Source of the DNA: Gilliamella sp. ESL0441
GTDB taxonomy: Bacteria > Pseudomonadota > Gammaproteobacteria > Enterobacterales > Orbaceae
Assembly: GCF_019469185.1 (NCBI RefSeq)
Contig: NZ_CP048264.1
Span: forward strand, 1,860,001-1,924,000
Direction: 5' to 3'
Length of the DNA stretch: 64,000 nucleotides
A model generated the notes under the pieces. That model ran no database searches and was not told the DNA's origin. It worked only from the letters and a program-made list of their open reading frames with translations. The stretch's first letter is position 1. Each line of letters opens with the position of its first letter. Positions 1-8,041 of the stretch are shown one piece after another. The position numbers and the translations under genes are program-made.

Positions 1-253
1 CTTGAATATAATCTTGCGTTTGGGCACCATTACGAAATTCCCATGCAACACCATTAAAATTACGTGTGCCATCGAGATTGGCTAGTGGAGTATTATCAAT
101 GAATATATTTTGTTCTGTTAGATCGCCTTGAATTTCCCCTTCACTTAATGCTAAAAGCACTTTGAGCTTTGCTGTTGAAAGCAAATTATCGGGTTGTTCA
201 TAAGGTCTATGTTGTTTTTTTTTACCGCCCTTTTGACCTTCTATTAATTGCAT
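1..253 (-). CDS. Tail tip / host specificity protein J, N-terminal part (runs off window)
   Basis: Reading leftward from the ATG at 253, the product begins MQLIEGQKGGKKKQ, then continues with LLSTAKLKVLLALSEGE and FIDNTPLAN. This is the conserved N-terminus of lambda gpJ-type tip attachment proteins. Only about 84 residues are visible. In lambda the C-terminal region of J contacts the host receptor, so the part that would set the target range is missing here. It is the last gene of the visible tail operon and starts 8 bases after the stop of the I-like gene. Confidence 0.85.
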   Translation of the reverse strand, partial: MQLIEGQKGGKKKQHRPYEQPDNLLSTAKLKVLLALSEGEIQGDLTEQNIFIDNTPLANLDGTRNFNGVAWEFRNGAQTQDYIQ

Positions 254-260
254 AATCCAC

Positions 261-863
261 CTATTGTTGATCTTCTGAATAAATACCCGCGTTAATCACT
301 GCGCCACCAATTTCACGATTACCTAATAAAACAGGAACAGGATATCCCACCGCATTGGTATTAACGGGCGCCCCAAAACCATAATTAGGCTTATTTTCAG
401 TATTTGATGCCCCACCTGCGTTAAATTTAGGCTGAGGGGTAAGTAATTGCACAATGCCACCTAATGCCATGCTCAAACCAATACTAGCTAAAACTGAAGA
501 TGCAGTAATTTCAGCACCCAATAGCGTTAAAGAGGCACCACCAGTAAAGAAAGCACCAATTAAAGCAACGGCTCCGATCACAACTTGTAATAAACCACCA
601 CTTTTGGCGCCTTGAGCTATCGGCATAATCATATAATTTTTGCCATTAACATTAATATCAAACTCATCGATTCCAATATTTTTTCCATCCACAAAAAAGG
701 CAAACTTAATGCCTTTTAAATGAGCCGTACTCATATATTTTTCAAATCCTTTTATTGTCGCACAAAGTGCGCGTAGCAATTCACGGATATTGTTTACGTC
801 ATACGTATGCTTTTTTCCAAATTGCCTTGCCATTGCACCTTTCAAAGTTAACTTACTGAGCAT
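261..863 (-). CDS. Tail assembly protein I-like
   Basis: A 200-residue product if started at the ATG at 863 (MLSKLTLKGAMARQF). The open frame extends upstream to 1013, but that part overlaps the K-like gene and does not look like the family. The central half is a Gly/Ala-rich hydrophobic stretch (about residues 89-143), followed by a polar, Asn-rich tail ending in NREIGGAVINAGIYSEDQQ, typical of lambda gpI. It overlaps the K-like gene by 11 bases and sits just before J. In lambda, gpI is needed for tail tip assembly but is not found in the finished particle. Confidence 0.8.
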   Translation of the reverse strand: MLSKLTLKGAMARQFGKKHTYDVNNIRELLRALCATIKGFEKYMSTAHLKGIKFAFFVDGKNIGIDEFDINVNGKNYMIMPIAQGAKSGGLLQVVIGAVALIGAFFTGGASLTLLGAEITASSVLASIGLSMALGGIVQLLTPQPKFNAGGASNTENKPNYGFGAPVNTNAVGYPVPVLLGNREIGGAVINAGIYSEDQQ

Positions 864-1575
864 TAAATAACTCCTTATGCCGCACAATGCGAACAGTTCT
901 ATCTCGAAAATATTTACCGTAAGGTGTACGTGTAGATAATTGACCGTACAGGTGGTGTAAAATAAGATTATCCCCCACATAAATAGCAGCATGATTTGTG
1001 ACTTGCGAACCAATGCGCATCATAACTATGTCCCCGACTTTCATTTCATTCAGACCGACTTCAACAAATCCTTCTGCTTGCCAATTATCATCATAAAGAT
1101 GCTCTTTCCCACTATCCCACCATTCTCGTGGCACTGAATAATTGTTTAATTTAATCCCATATTCACGATCATAATAATCCATTATTAATGACCAACAATC
1201 AGCGTGACCAAGCAACCATTGCCGTCCGGTATAATCTCGATTTATTCGTGGCGATATTGTGCAAAAATCACCATCAGGGGCAGACATTATTCCCCATTCA
1301 ATACCTGTATAATCACATTGAATACGGTCAAACTCTGACGGAACCAGTGACGTAACATCAGGATGAGAATGAATAATCATGATAATTTCACCTTGTTTTT
1401 CTGCAGCTAACTGTTCTTCTGGTGATATTAAAAAATGCGCTTGTGGATTATCTGAAATGTTTTTACAAGGTAGATAGATCTGTTTTTTTCCCGTATCAAT
1501 AATGAATCCACAAGCTTCATTTGGGTATTCGCTATCCACATGCTTTTTGATTGAATCAAGTAATTTTTGTCGCAT
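853..1575 (-). CDS. Tail tip protein K-like (JAMM + NlpC/P60 peptidase domains)
   Basis: A 240-residue product from the ATG at 1575 (MRQKLLDSIKKHVDSEYP). The N-terminal half is a JAB/MPN-type metalloprotease domain with HSHP followed by SEFD. The C-terminal half is NlpC/P60-like, with the Cys in HADCWSL and a His in NHAAIYVG. This domain order is that of lambda gpK. The NlpC part is expected to cut peptidoglycan peptides during tip assembly or cell wall penetration (family knowledge). The longer frame to 1635 is an upstream extension into the L-like gene and is not used. Confidence 0.85.
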   Translation of the reverse strand: MRQKLLDSIKKHVDSEYPNEACGFIIDTGKKQIYLPCKNISDNPQAHFLISPEEQLAAEKQGEIIMIIHSHPDVTSLVPSEFDRIQCDYTGIEWGIMSAPDGDFCTISPRINRDYTGRQWLLGHADCWSLIMDYYDREYGIKLNNYSVPREWWDSGKEHLYDDNWQAEGFVEVGLNEMKVGDIVMMRIGSQVTNHAAIYVGDNLILHHLYGQLSTRTPYGKYFRDRTVRIVRHKELFNAQ

Positions 1576-1576
1576 A

Positions 1577-2311
1577 TTACTTACCTTGAAGATTAGCCGC
1601 AGGAAAACCGCCAAACGGAAGAGGTTTATTACCATGTCGGGCTTTACAATCTTTTAATAGTCCTCCACATTCATCTTTTGCCGGATCATCAACGGCAATT
1701 CCGTCTTTGGTGAAAAACTTATTTCCAGCATAATCACAGCCTGTACCTGAGCGGTACCATCCGCGCATACACCAAGTACATAGTGTTGTGATTTGCCTGG
1801 TAGGCAATTGTAAATTTTGAATATCAAATGGCGAACAAAGTTCAAATTCAACAATAGCTTTCGTTTCTTCGCGTTTATTATTAATAAAAAATAATTGAAC
1901 TCTTTCTTGAGTTGGATCGGCTGTGGCATTACCTGCTAACCAGTTGTCTGAATCAAGGTATTTTGCCATTGTGGTATGAATTTTTACTCTCGCTTGAACT
2001 AAATCATCATAATCTATACACAATCTAGTCACTCTTCCGTCAATATTACCGATTGACAATTTAGGGGTAGGTTGTGCACCCGTACTACTTAATTCAAGAT
2101 CGCTTAATTCATACGGATACGGTAAATATTCTTTACCTTGCCATTTTATAGAAGGTAAATTTCCAACAGCAAAGGAAGCCCACCCTTCAGCAGAGATATT
2201 ATGAGAATGAAATCGTAAAACCTCATCAAGCCCAAATTTTGTACAATCAACTTCAATAAGTTGTATCAGCTCATTGCCTTCAATGGCTTGTAAATCTTGT
2301 GTTATTGACAT
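1577..2311 (-). CDS. Minor tail protein L-like (probable Fe-S protein)
   Basis: A 244-residue product. The ATG at 2311 is chosen because GGAGAG lies just upstream, in preference to the ATG seven codons earlier. The start MSITQDLQAIEGNELIQL and the C-terminal cysteine cluster (CTWC, then GTGCDYAG, DECGG, KDCKARHG) match lambda gpL. Lambda gpL binds an iron-sulfur cluster through C-terminal cysteines, so the same is expected here. The gene ends 1 base before the start of the K-like gene, implying translational coupling. Confidence 0.85.
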   Translation of the reverse strand: MSITQDLQAIEGNELIQLIEVDCTKFGLDEVLRFHSHNISAEGWASFAVGNLPSIKWQGKEYLPYPYELSDLELSSTGAQPTPKLSIGNIDGRVTRLCIDYDDLVQARVKIHTTMAKYLDSDNWLAGNATADPTQERVQLFFINNKREETKAIVEFELCSPFDIQNLQLPTRQITTLCTWCMRGWYRSGTGCDYAGNKFFTKDGIAVDDPAKDECGGLLKDCKARHGNKPLPFGGFPAANLQGK

Positions 2312-2373
2312 GTTCTCTCCATCAATCCCCAAAACTTAATTAAGAAAATTTTTTGAGGTCTACATTTGAATAA

Positions 2374-2715
2374 TTAAGGTGCATAAGATTGGACAAAAGT
2401 AAAACTTAGCTTTACCACATTCGAAGAGATAAATTCAGATTTGATTGATTCGTTTTGAACACGATATAATCTTTCTTCTCCCCAAGGGTTAACCCACTGA
2501 AAGGAATGAATAATATGGCTGTTAAGAAACTGACGGATTTCAGATAATTCGTTACAATGACCCGTATAGGACAAATCCCATGTTTCACCTGATTTATTGA
2601 TTCCAGAACTCCAAATTTGCGAATATCCATCGTTAAATTTTACTTCTGTGATACTCATTTTTTCCCCTCCATTGGGGGAATGCATTGTTTTCCATTTAAA
2701 TTTATCTACTTTCAT
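2374..2715 (-). CDS. Minor tail protein M-like
   Basis: A 113-residue product from the ATG at 2715, which has GAGGAG 5 bases upstream. The frame opens 5 codons earlier at 2730, but that codon lacks a ribosome site. Motifs NDGYSQIWSSGIN, TWDLSYTG and FQWVNPWGEERLY are those of the phage minor tail protein family that includes lambda gpM. It lies between tape measure H and L, as in lambda, but is separated from H by an unusually long gap of 340 bases. Confidence 0.85.
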   Translation of the reverse strand: MKVDKFKWKTMHSPNGGEKMSITEVKFNDGYSQIWSSGINKSGETWDLSYTGHCNELSEIRQFLNSHIIHSFQWVNPWGEERLYRVQNESIKSEFISSNVVKLSFTFVQSYAP

Positions 2716-3055
2716 ATACTCCTCAAACAAAATTTGGTTTTGAATATGTCTAGGTAATTTAGTTGAATTAAAAACATCAAAATTGAGTAATTAACAATAC
2801 AATTTTTTGACATAAGCGTGAAAACGGATATTTATTAATGTGATCAATTCTAACTTTATGTTTTTTTTTGCAATAAGAAATTAACTTAATTTTGTTGAAC
2901 TGAATCCATTTACGCGCTATAGACGACTAAAATACGATGATATTCCAAGAAATAGGGATGACTAAAAATGAGTTGTTATTGTGTTTTAATATTCGAATAA
3001 GTATTAAAATTATGCCATTTAGAGATTTTAATAAGAATCTAAATGGTTAATATTA
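2716..3055. other. 340-base gap inside the tail operon
   Basis: No open frame or convincing promoter is seen. The stretch is very AT-rich. It contains an inverted repeat close to the 3' end of the tape measure gene (listed separately). All other gaps inside this tail operon are 35 bases or less. It could be a leader for M-L-K-I-J or the remains of a lost gene; neither can be shown from the sequence. Confidence 0.5.
3015..3046 (-). terminator. Hairpin after the tape measure gene
   Basis: Perfect 9-base arms (CCATTTAGA / TCTAAATGG) with a 14-base loop begin 10 bases downstream of the H stop codon. The following minus-strand sequence is CATAATTTTAAT, a poor U-tract. It may be a weak terminator or an mRNA-stabilising hairpin that lowers expression of the genes after H. 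Confidence 0.35.
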
Positions 3056-5656
3056 TTACTTCATCGCATACATGACGTTGTATAACTCTCCTCCCGGTGA
3101 AACTGATTTTTTAAACATCTCATTCATTTGCCGTCTAATAACTGCATCTACTTGAGATTGAACTTGTTTTGGATCGGTATTTTTGCCATGAGTAGAAGTA
3201 CTATTTTCTGAAGACATATTTAATACAATATTGGGATTAACAGTGATTGCATTTGAAGAAGGAGTTGTGCGTTGGGCTAATGCTATCGGAGCCGAAATAG
3301 AGGTATGAATATAACCACCGCTATCGTATCCTTTATGAGAATCATTCATCAGACTATAAAGATAGTCTACACCTAATCGTTTAGTTGCCTCTTTTGTAAA
3401 AACAAACTCGCCTTTATGAACAATTCCTGCTGGTTGGTACTTATTACCTCGTCCGGTAAAACCGCCCGGTTCCAATGCATATCCCACACTTCCACCCGAA
3501 GCATATCCAAGAATTCCCCCCCCTGTATAAGCTTGTTGAAGCCCTCCGGTCGCTTTTCCTCCACCACCAAAACTCGTTAAAGCAGATTGAATAATCTGCG
3601 CTAAAATCAATTTATTAATAATTTCAATTAGATTAACTAAGATAGTTTTTGCAAACTCTTGAAAGTTTGCTTTGCCTGTTGTGACAAGCGTTGTCATCAT
3701 TTGAGACATAGATCCAATTGAATTTTGCGCAAAATCTTTAGCAACACTAAAAACATCTTGAGATGTTTCAGCAAATTCTTTCAAACCAGTTGTTAAACCA
3801 GCTATCCAATCTCCTTTTTGTAAATCTTCTTGCACAAAACTTTCTTCTAAAAGTTGAGCTGCCTCAAGGTAGTTTTGGGTTATAGTGATGATGTTTTCTT
3901 GACTTAGATTATTACTCGGATCTAAATCTTGTTCCTTGTTTCTTTCTAAATTAATTCGACTTTGATACCTTGACGATTGAGATGATGTCATTCCAAAGGT
4001 CGCTTTTTTATCTGCAATCTCATTTTGTAATTGAGTAGAATTGTGAGTACTATTTTGTAAAATCTGTTGGACTTTGATTCGACCATTGATTTCTTCAGAA
4101 ATTGACGCATTTTTTTCATATTGAGTAAGTAACGACGCTTTATTGGCTAGTAAATAACGTTCTTCTGCGGTTAGTCTACTTTTATTGTTTTCTTGTTCCA
4201 AGATGTTAATCTGAGCTTGCAAATCAAAGTATTTTTTACGTTCTGCCGTTATCGCACCGATCGTTGCATTCTGTTCTTTTAATGATTCTAGTTGAATTTG
4301 AAGATTTTTTTCATCCCGTTGACTAGTTTTTAATAATGACGGCGCACTATTTTTTGAAGAAAATAAAGTATTTATTTTATTTACATTGCCTTTATCGCCT
4401 TGAGGGTTGCCAGTTAAATCATTTGATGACTTCAGTATTTTTGTTGAATTGCTGACTTTGGTAATAATTTCTTTAAATTTTATTATAAAATTATCTAAAT
4501 TATCATTTCCTTTACCAGCTATTGATGAAATGTCTCCAAAATAAGCTCCAAGATCATTTAATTTTGCTTCAAACTCGAATGAATTTGAGGCATTTTTAAT
4601 TTCTAACAATTTATTTAAAAAAAGCTTAGCTTCTTCATTAGTTATATTCCAGGTTTTAGCAAGTTGCTCAGTGCTTGATTTAAAAGAACTAAAGATTTTA
4701 TCATACACCTCTTGATTAGCCTCTCTATATTGTTCTTTACTCTCCCAAATATTATCAATTTTTTCAGGTACTTCAATTCCATTTGGATGTTTTTGAATAT
4801 AGTCCAATTCATTAGTTATTCTGTTAAATTTAATCTTTGATTCTTTTAAAATTTCTTCAAACACACCTTTTGAAGACGCAATTGATTTTTCTGAAAGTCT
4901 TTTTGAAGTCTGAATAAATGCCGTCGCAAATTTGGGATTTATATTTGCTAGTTCCTTTAATTCATCAGTAAATGAAACTGTTCCATCTTTATTTAGTTTA
5001 ACAATACTATACAGTTTTTCTTGAGACTCACTTAAACTATCAGTGGCAGATACAGCATTATCAAAATAGTCAAACAAATCCTTACCGACAACGGCACCCA
5101 CTTTAACTATCGTACCAATAGCTTTCCCAACAGGACCGAACAATTCACCAATTTCTATTCCATGTTCCGCCAGTGTCATTAATGGATTTTTCTTCACATT
5201 CGCTTGTGCTGACATCTGTTTCATTTGATTTGAAATCTGACTTAATGCCGCACTCATTTTTTCACTTGTATTGGCAAATGTTTCTTGCGATTCAATTATC
5301 CCAATTAATTGATACTTAGAGCTTTCAATTATTGAATTAAAAACTTGAAAAGCATGAGCATCAATAAATCCATTTCCATTATTGTCAGATAATTGTTGTT
5401 GCACGTAAAGCAGATTATCCAATGCTTTGTTGACCGGATGAATGATCCCTAATAACTTATTATAGACTCCAATTTGGTTATACAAAGATTCCAATTGACG
5501 TTTACTAATATTGTTATGCATTAGTTTAGATGTATTTAGTGTTCTCAAACTTTTATCAGTGGTTTTAAGCTTTACATCTAACTCGTTAATTCTTTTAATC
5601 TCTTTATCAAGATTGCCTGTATCAACTTTTAATGATAATGTAGTTGTTTTTGACAT
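3056..5656 (-). CDS. Tail tape measure protein H-like
   Basis: At 866 residues this is the largest gene of the cluster. The N-terminal three quarters are predicted helical and rich in Lys, Glu and Gln. A hydrophobic segment lies around residues 160-190. The C-terminal part contains FAQNSIGSMSQMM, a Gly-rich run ending in ASGGSVGYA, and GIVHKGEFVFTKEATKRLG, the signature of lambda-family tape measure C-termini. It should set tail length and be threaded by the G/GT chaperones made just upstream. Tail length usually scales with tape measure length; lambda gpH is 853 residues, so a tail of about lambda length is expected (inference). Confidence 0.93.
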   Translation of the reverse strand: MSKTTTLSLKVDTGNLDKEIKRINELDVKLKTTDKSLRTLNTSKLMHNNISKRQLESLYNQIGVYNKLLGIIHPVNKALDNLLYVQQQLSDNNGNGFIDAHAFQVFNSIIESSKYQLIGIIESQETFANTSEKMSAALSQISNQMKQMSAQANVKKNPLMTLAEHGIEIGELFGPVGKAIGTIVKVGAVVGKDLFDYFDNAVSATDSLSESQEKLYSIVKLNKDGTVSFTDELKELANINPKFATAFIQTSKRLSEKSIASSKGVFEEILKESKIKFNRITNELDYIQKHPNGIEVPEKIDNIWESKEQYREANQEVYDKIFSSFKSSTEQLAKTWNITNEEAKLFLNKLLEIKNASNSFEFEAKLNDLGAYFGDISSIAGKGNDNLDNFIIKFKEIITKVSNSTKILKSSNDLTGNPQGDKGNVNKINTLFSSKNSAPSLLKTSQRDEKNLQIQLESLKEQNATIGAITAERKKYFDLQAQINILEQENNKSRLTAEERYLLANKASLLTQYEKNASISEEINGRIKVQQILQNSTHNSTQLQNEIADKKATFGMTSSQSSRYQSRINLERNKEQDLDPSNNLSQENIITITQNYLEAAQLLEESFVQEDLQKGDWIAGLTTGLKEFAETSQDVFSVAKDFAQNSIGSMSQMMTTLVTTGKANFQEFAKTILVNLIEIINKLILAQIIQSALTSFGGGGKATGGLQQAYTGGGILGYASGGSVGYALEPGGFTGRGNKYQPAGIVHKGEFVFTKEATKRLGVDYLYSLMNDSHKGYDSGGYIHTSISAPIALAQRTTPSSNAITVNPNIVLNMSSENSTSTHGKNTDPKQVQSQVDAVIRRQMNEMFKKSVSPGGELYNVMYAMK

Positions 5657-5675
5657 AGATTACCCATATTAAATA

Positions 5676-5693
5676 AACCGACTTTCGTCGGTT
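5676..5693 (-). promoter_or_regulatory. GNRA-tetraloop hairpin between GT and H
   Basis: On the mRNA strand the sequence is AACCGAC-GAAA-GTCGGTT followed by TATTTAATA, starting at the GT stop codon and ending about 20 bases before the H start. A 7-bp stem capped by GAAA is unusually stable for this AT-rich operon. It may be a weak attenuator, an RNase processing stop, or a device that adjusts H levels relative to the major tail protein. Confidence 0.45.
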
Positions 5694-6000
5694 ATTTTGA
5701 TTTGTGTATGATTGTTAAGGCCTGACTTTCCATTAACCGAATATCATTAAAAATTTTTTGGTTTCCTTTAATATCAAGCATTTGCATTACCCAAGGTAAG
5801 CAATTATAGTCAAGACCTAAAATACCACTCATGCTTGTTCTCCACTGCGTTGACATGGCTTGGAATAACTGGAAAGCATCCCAGTTATCTGACCATATTT
5901 CTATATACTCATCTTCATAATCGACTTCCGATAGCCCAAAAGAATCAAGTTCAGCTTTTGAAGGCATTGATGAATAAAGTGCAGTGGCAAGCTCTATGAG
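5692..6000 (-). CDS. Tail assembly chaperone T extension, made as G-T by -1 frameshift
   Basis: The open frame from 5967 encodes 91 residues (MPSKAELDSFGLSE...), resembling DUF1799-type T domains, with TQWRTSMSGILGLDYN. The frame continues upstream without a stop to 6000, exactly where ribosomes would enter after slipping back one base at A AAA AAC in the end of the G gene. No Shine-Dalgarno precedes the ATG at 5967. The predicted G-T fusion is about 205 residues (103 from G, 11 linker codons, 91). In lambda, gpGT recruits the major tail protein to the tape measure and is absent from the mature tail. Confidence 0.8.
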   Translation of the reverse strand, partial: LIELATALYSSMPSKAELDSFGLSEVDYEDEYIEIWSDNWDAFQLFQAMSTQWRTSMSGILGLDYNCLPWVMQMLDIKGNQKIFNDIRLMESQALTIIHKSK

Positions 6001-6308
6001 TTTTTTTCTCGCTGTCCCAACATCTCTTTATAATAAGTATTGGTTATTGCTTGCCAAGCAGCAGGATAGTTATTTAATAAGATATTTAAATTTTCTTGAT
6101 TAAACTCTTCATCCAAATTCCAACCGGATACAATTTTCATCATAAATTCAATGATAGGTTTATCCTTAAGCTCGGTCTCAAACACGGTCAGTTTATCAAC
6201 TGAATAATGTTTGAAATCAAAACTAATTTGACCATCGTCCAATCCAGGACGCGGAATGGAAACTTCACATCTAAATGTCGGATCTGCAATAAGTTTAAAT
6301 TTTGCCAT
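5994..6308 (-). CDS. Tail assembly chaperone G-like
   Basis: A 104-residue product, MAKFKLIADPTFRCEVSIP..., containing FEFMMKIVSGW-like text (IEFMMKIVSGWNLDEEF), typical of phage tail chaperones with a Trp near the middle. It lies between the major tail protein and the tape measure gene, the conserved position of lambda G. Its last codons are GAA AAA AAC TCA TAG, which contain the frameshift heptamer. Most ribosomes would stop here to give G, and a minority would continue into T. Confidence 0.8.
   Translation of the reverse strand: MAKFKLIADPTFRCEVSIPRPGLDDGQISFDFKHYSVDKLTVFETELKDKPIIEFMMKIVSGWNLDEEFNQENLNILLNNYPAAWQAITNTYYKEMLGQREKNS
6000..6006 (-). promoter_or_regulatory. Programmed -1 frameshift site, A AAA AAC
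   Basis: The minus strand reads CGA GAA AAA AAC TCA TAG at the end of the G gene. The heptamer A AAA AAC is in the correct phase for a tandem -1 slip, and the next codons (CTC ATA GAG CTT ...) read straight into the T frame through 11 codons to the ATG at 5967. A -1 fusion at this gene pair is conserved across long-tailed phages, although lambda itself uses a different heptamer (G GGA AAG). Confidence 0.85.
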
Positions 6309-6324
6309 GATTAAAATATCCTAG

Positions 6325-6981
6325 TTAATCTTTATAGAAAGTAATTGCTGGTGATTCAACTGTGGCACTCACTTTTACAGTTTCAATATCATTAATGGCT
6401 GTTGTTGGCGTTGGATCAAAAGCAATACGGACAGAGTCATAACGTGTTTCTTTAGCTTTAGGAACATACATTTTCATTGCAACAACATTATTGGTTAAAT
6501 CCAACTGCTGTAACAATGTGTAGATAGGTAATGAGCTGTCATGAGCAATGGTAAAACTTTTACTTTTCGCTGATTTGATAGTCGGTAATTGACGTTCTGC
6601 ATCATCATCAAGGAACTGAATTTGAATAAATTGCTGTTCACCACCTTCAGTAGCAACCTCTTTAATTTGAGGTAGTTGTTCCCATTCTGTGATTTTGGTG
6701 ATAGTTCCTTGTCCTTCTCCAACAGGGAATACCGTTGTATTACTAGTATTAATATTACCCAAAGTCACTTCATTGTTATTTACATGAGAAATTTTTGCGA
6801 CAATATTATTCAATTTAGTCCATGATGAAGTGAGCATGACTTCGTCCCCGACCACTAGTCCATGCCCTGAATTTAAAGTTACCACTGCTTCTTTAGCATT
6901 AGAAATTGAATTAAAGTTAGTTACTTCATTGTGTGATTTTTGTACATATACACGTGAACCATTAGGTAAAGCAAAACCCAT
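6325..6981 (-). CDS. Major tail tube protein V-like
   Basis: A 218-residue product starting MGFALPNGSRVYVQKSHN. Motifs such as NSGHGLVVGDEVMLTSSW, FIQIQFLDDDAERQLP, RYDSVRIAFDP and a C-terminal TVKVSATVESPAI resemble the lambda gpV/tail tube group. It would polymerise as hexamer rings around the tape measure. It follows the tail terminator gene by 24 bases and has an AAGGAG ribosome site (minus strand, about 6990). The lambda gpV C-terminal Ig-like domain appears absent, since the protein ends at the tube domain. Confidence 0.85.
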   Translation of the reverse strand: MGFALPNGSRVYVQKSHNEVTNFNSISNAKEAVVTLNSGHGLVVGDEVMLTSSWTKLNNIVAKISHVNNNEVTLGNINTSNTTVFPVGEGQGTITKITEWEQLPQIKEVATEGGEQQFIQIQFLDDDAERQLPTIKSAKSKSFTIAHDSSLPIYTLLQQLDLTNNVVAMKMYVPKAKETRYDSVRIAFDPTPTTAINDIETVKVSATVESPAITFYKD

Positions 6982-7005
6982 AATATATATCTCCTTAGAT
7001 TTTAT

Positions 7006-7413
7006 TTAAAATATAGAATCAGCACGATAGTTAAAGCTGATCGGTAGTGTATAACAAGCATTATCCATTTTTGCTGGATAAACACTTGGTATAGAATTTA
7101 CATAAAGTGAAAAGTTAGGACTTGTTAACTCTAAATTGAGTGGAAAATGCTGAATAATATCATCAGATATTTGTTGAGAACGTAACTTACCGCTATTGAT
7201 AGGTGCGACAACAGAAATTTGATAAACACCTCGATAAACCTTCAATTTTCCTTCTGAATCAACGCTTGTTGTTACTTCTGGTAAAATATAAGTTCTGAGA
7301 TAAATATCGGAATGAGAAAGTATTTCACTATTTTCAGCGAAAACAGGTAAGTTTAGTTTCTTTGCAATAATATCAAGGTGAGATTCAAGCAATGCTGAGA
7401 TTGTTGAAATCAA
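7006..7413 (-). CDS. Tail terminator U-like (DUF4128 type)
   Basis: A 135-residue product. The start is a TTG at 7413, supported by AAGGAG 8 bases upstream; the ATG inside that leader (reading ATGATAATTTGA) hits a stop at once. YRGVYQISVVAPINSG and the C-terminal YTLPISFNYRADS are typical of phage tail terminator proteins. It caps the tail and in a phage would join the head. Its retention as first gene of the tail operon, directly after the lysis cassette, marks the point where head genes are missing. Confidence 0.75.
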   Translation of the reverse strand: MISTISALLESHLDIIAKKLNLPVFAENSEILSHSDIYLRTYILPEVTTSVDSEGKLKVYRGVYQISVVAPINSGKLRSQQISDDIIQHFPLNLELTSPNFSLYVNSIPSVYPAKMDNACYTLPISFNYRADSIF

Positions 7414-7564
7414 ATTATCATCTCCTTAGCGACATTTTATAAATAGATCTTGTTAATTATTGTTTGCTCCTAAATTTCATAAAAACTTCAAAAATTAAGG
7501 AAGAGTTTTTTAAATTTATTCAATAAATTCGATTAGAAAAAGCTATTTACACCTGATAAAACAA
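7414..7564. other. Junction between lysis cassette and tail operon
   Basis: A 151-base AT-rich gap with no gene. In lambda-like phages several kilobases of packaging, capsid and connector genes occupy this place. Apart from the U ribosome site near its left edge, no terminator, repeat scar or transposon end is visible. The tail genes may therefore be transcribed by read-through from the lysis cassette. Confidence 0.55.
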
Positions 7565-8041
7565 TTATCTATTACACATAAACAGTGTGTTATTTTGAGG
7601 TGCAATGACTTGACAATAATATTGCTGCCAACCTTCAATTATGGCTCGGTTATAGCCGATTGCGTTGGTGAGACGGTAATAATCTTGTTGAGAAGACTTT
7701 GCAAGTCGTAAGGCTTGCTCAGCAACATCGCCGGTGGTGGCACTATTTCGCTCGATGGCGGCAACTTTGACGCGCAACTCGACAAGACCATTATCCACAT
7801 TATCACGTAAATTCTCTGTTTTAACCTGTTCATCTTTTATTGTCTCAATGATAGTTGACTCAATTTGTTTAATGGCATTATTATTTTGTTGATATGCTTT
7901 AAATTGCGCTTCTAACGTAAGGGTTTTAGTGATAGCTATTTGTTCATCCTTCCAACAGCGATACGCAAAATAGAGCGCAAAAAAAGTGATAAAAATACAA
8001 CAATACGGTAATATTTTAGGGAGTAACGTAAACTTGTTCAT
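7565..8041 (-). CDS. Rz-like inner membrane spanin subunit
   Basis: A 158-residue product. The ATG at 8041 overlaps the endolysin stop as TGATG, implying coupled translation. One N-terminal membrane segment (PYCCIFITFFALYFAYRCW) is followed by a long, charged helical periplasmic domain, the architecture of i-spanins. A second frame inside the gene encodes an Rz1-type lipoprotein, which strongly supports the call. Spanins fuse inner and outer membrane in the last step of lysis. Two cysteines near the C-terminus (YYCQV and MCNR) are seen. Confidence 0.85.
   Translation of the reverse strand: MNKFTLLPKILPYCCIFITFFALYFAYRCWKDEQIAITKTLTLEAQFKAYQQNNNAIKQIESTIIETIKDEQVKTENLRDNVDNGLVELRVKVAAIERNSATTGDVAEQALRLAKSSQQDYYRLTNAIGYNRAIIEGWQQYYCQVIAPQNNTLFMCNR
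7639..7833 (-). CDS. Rz1-like outer membrane lipoprotein (o-spanin), nested in Rz
   Basis: A 64-residue frame lies wholly inside the Rz gene in another phase. It has a classic lipoprotein signal: a basic N-region (MNRLKQR), a hydrophobic core and the lipobox LSSC, followed by a short Pro-rich stretch (ASKLPPSSEIVPPP). The mature protein would be 45 residues, in the range of Rz1. Rz/Rz1 nesting is the standard arrangement in lambdoid lysis cassettes. It looks like a shadow frame by position but is a real gene by its signals. Confidence 0.85.
   Translation of the reverse strand: MNRLKQRIYVIMWIMVLSSCASKLPPSSEIVPPPAMLLSKPYDLQSLLNKIITVSPTQSAITEP

Noticed and set aside
261-1013. Upstream extensions of the I-, K- and endolysin-type frames as real N-termini
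   Set aside because: They overlap preceding genes, lack ribosome sites and do not match family starts.
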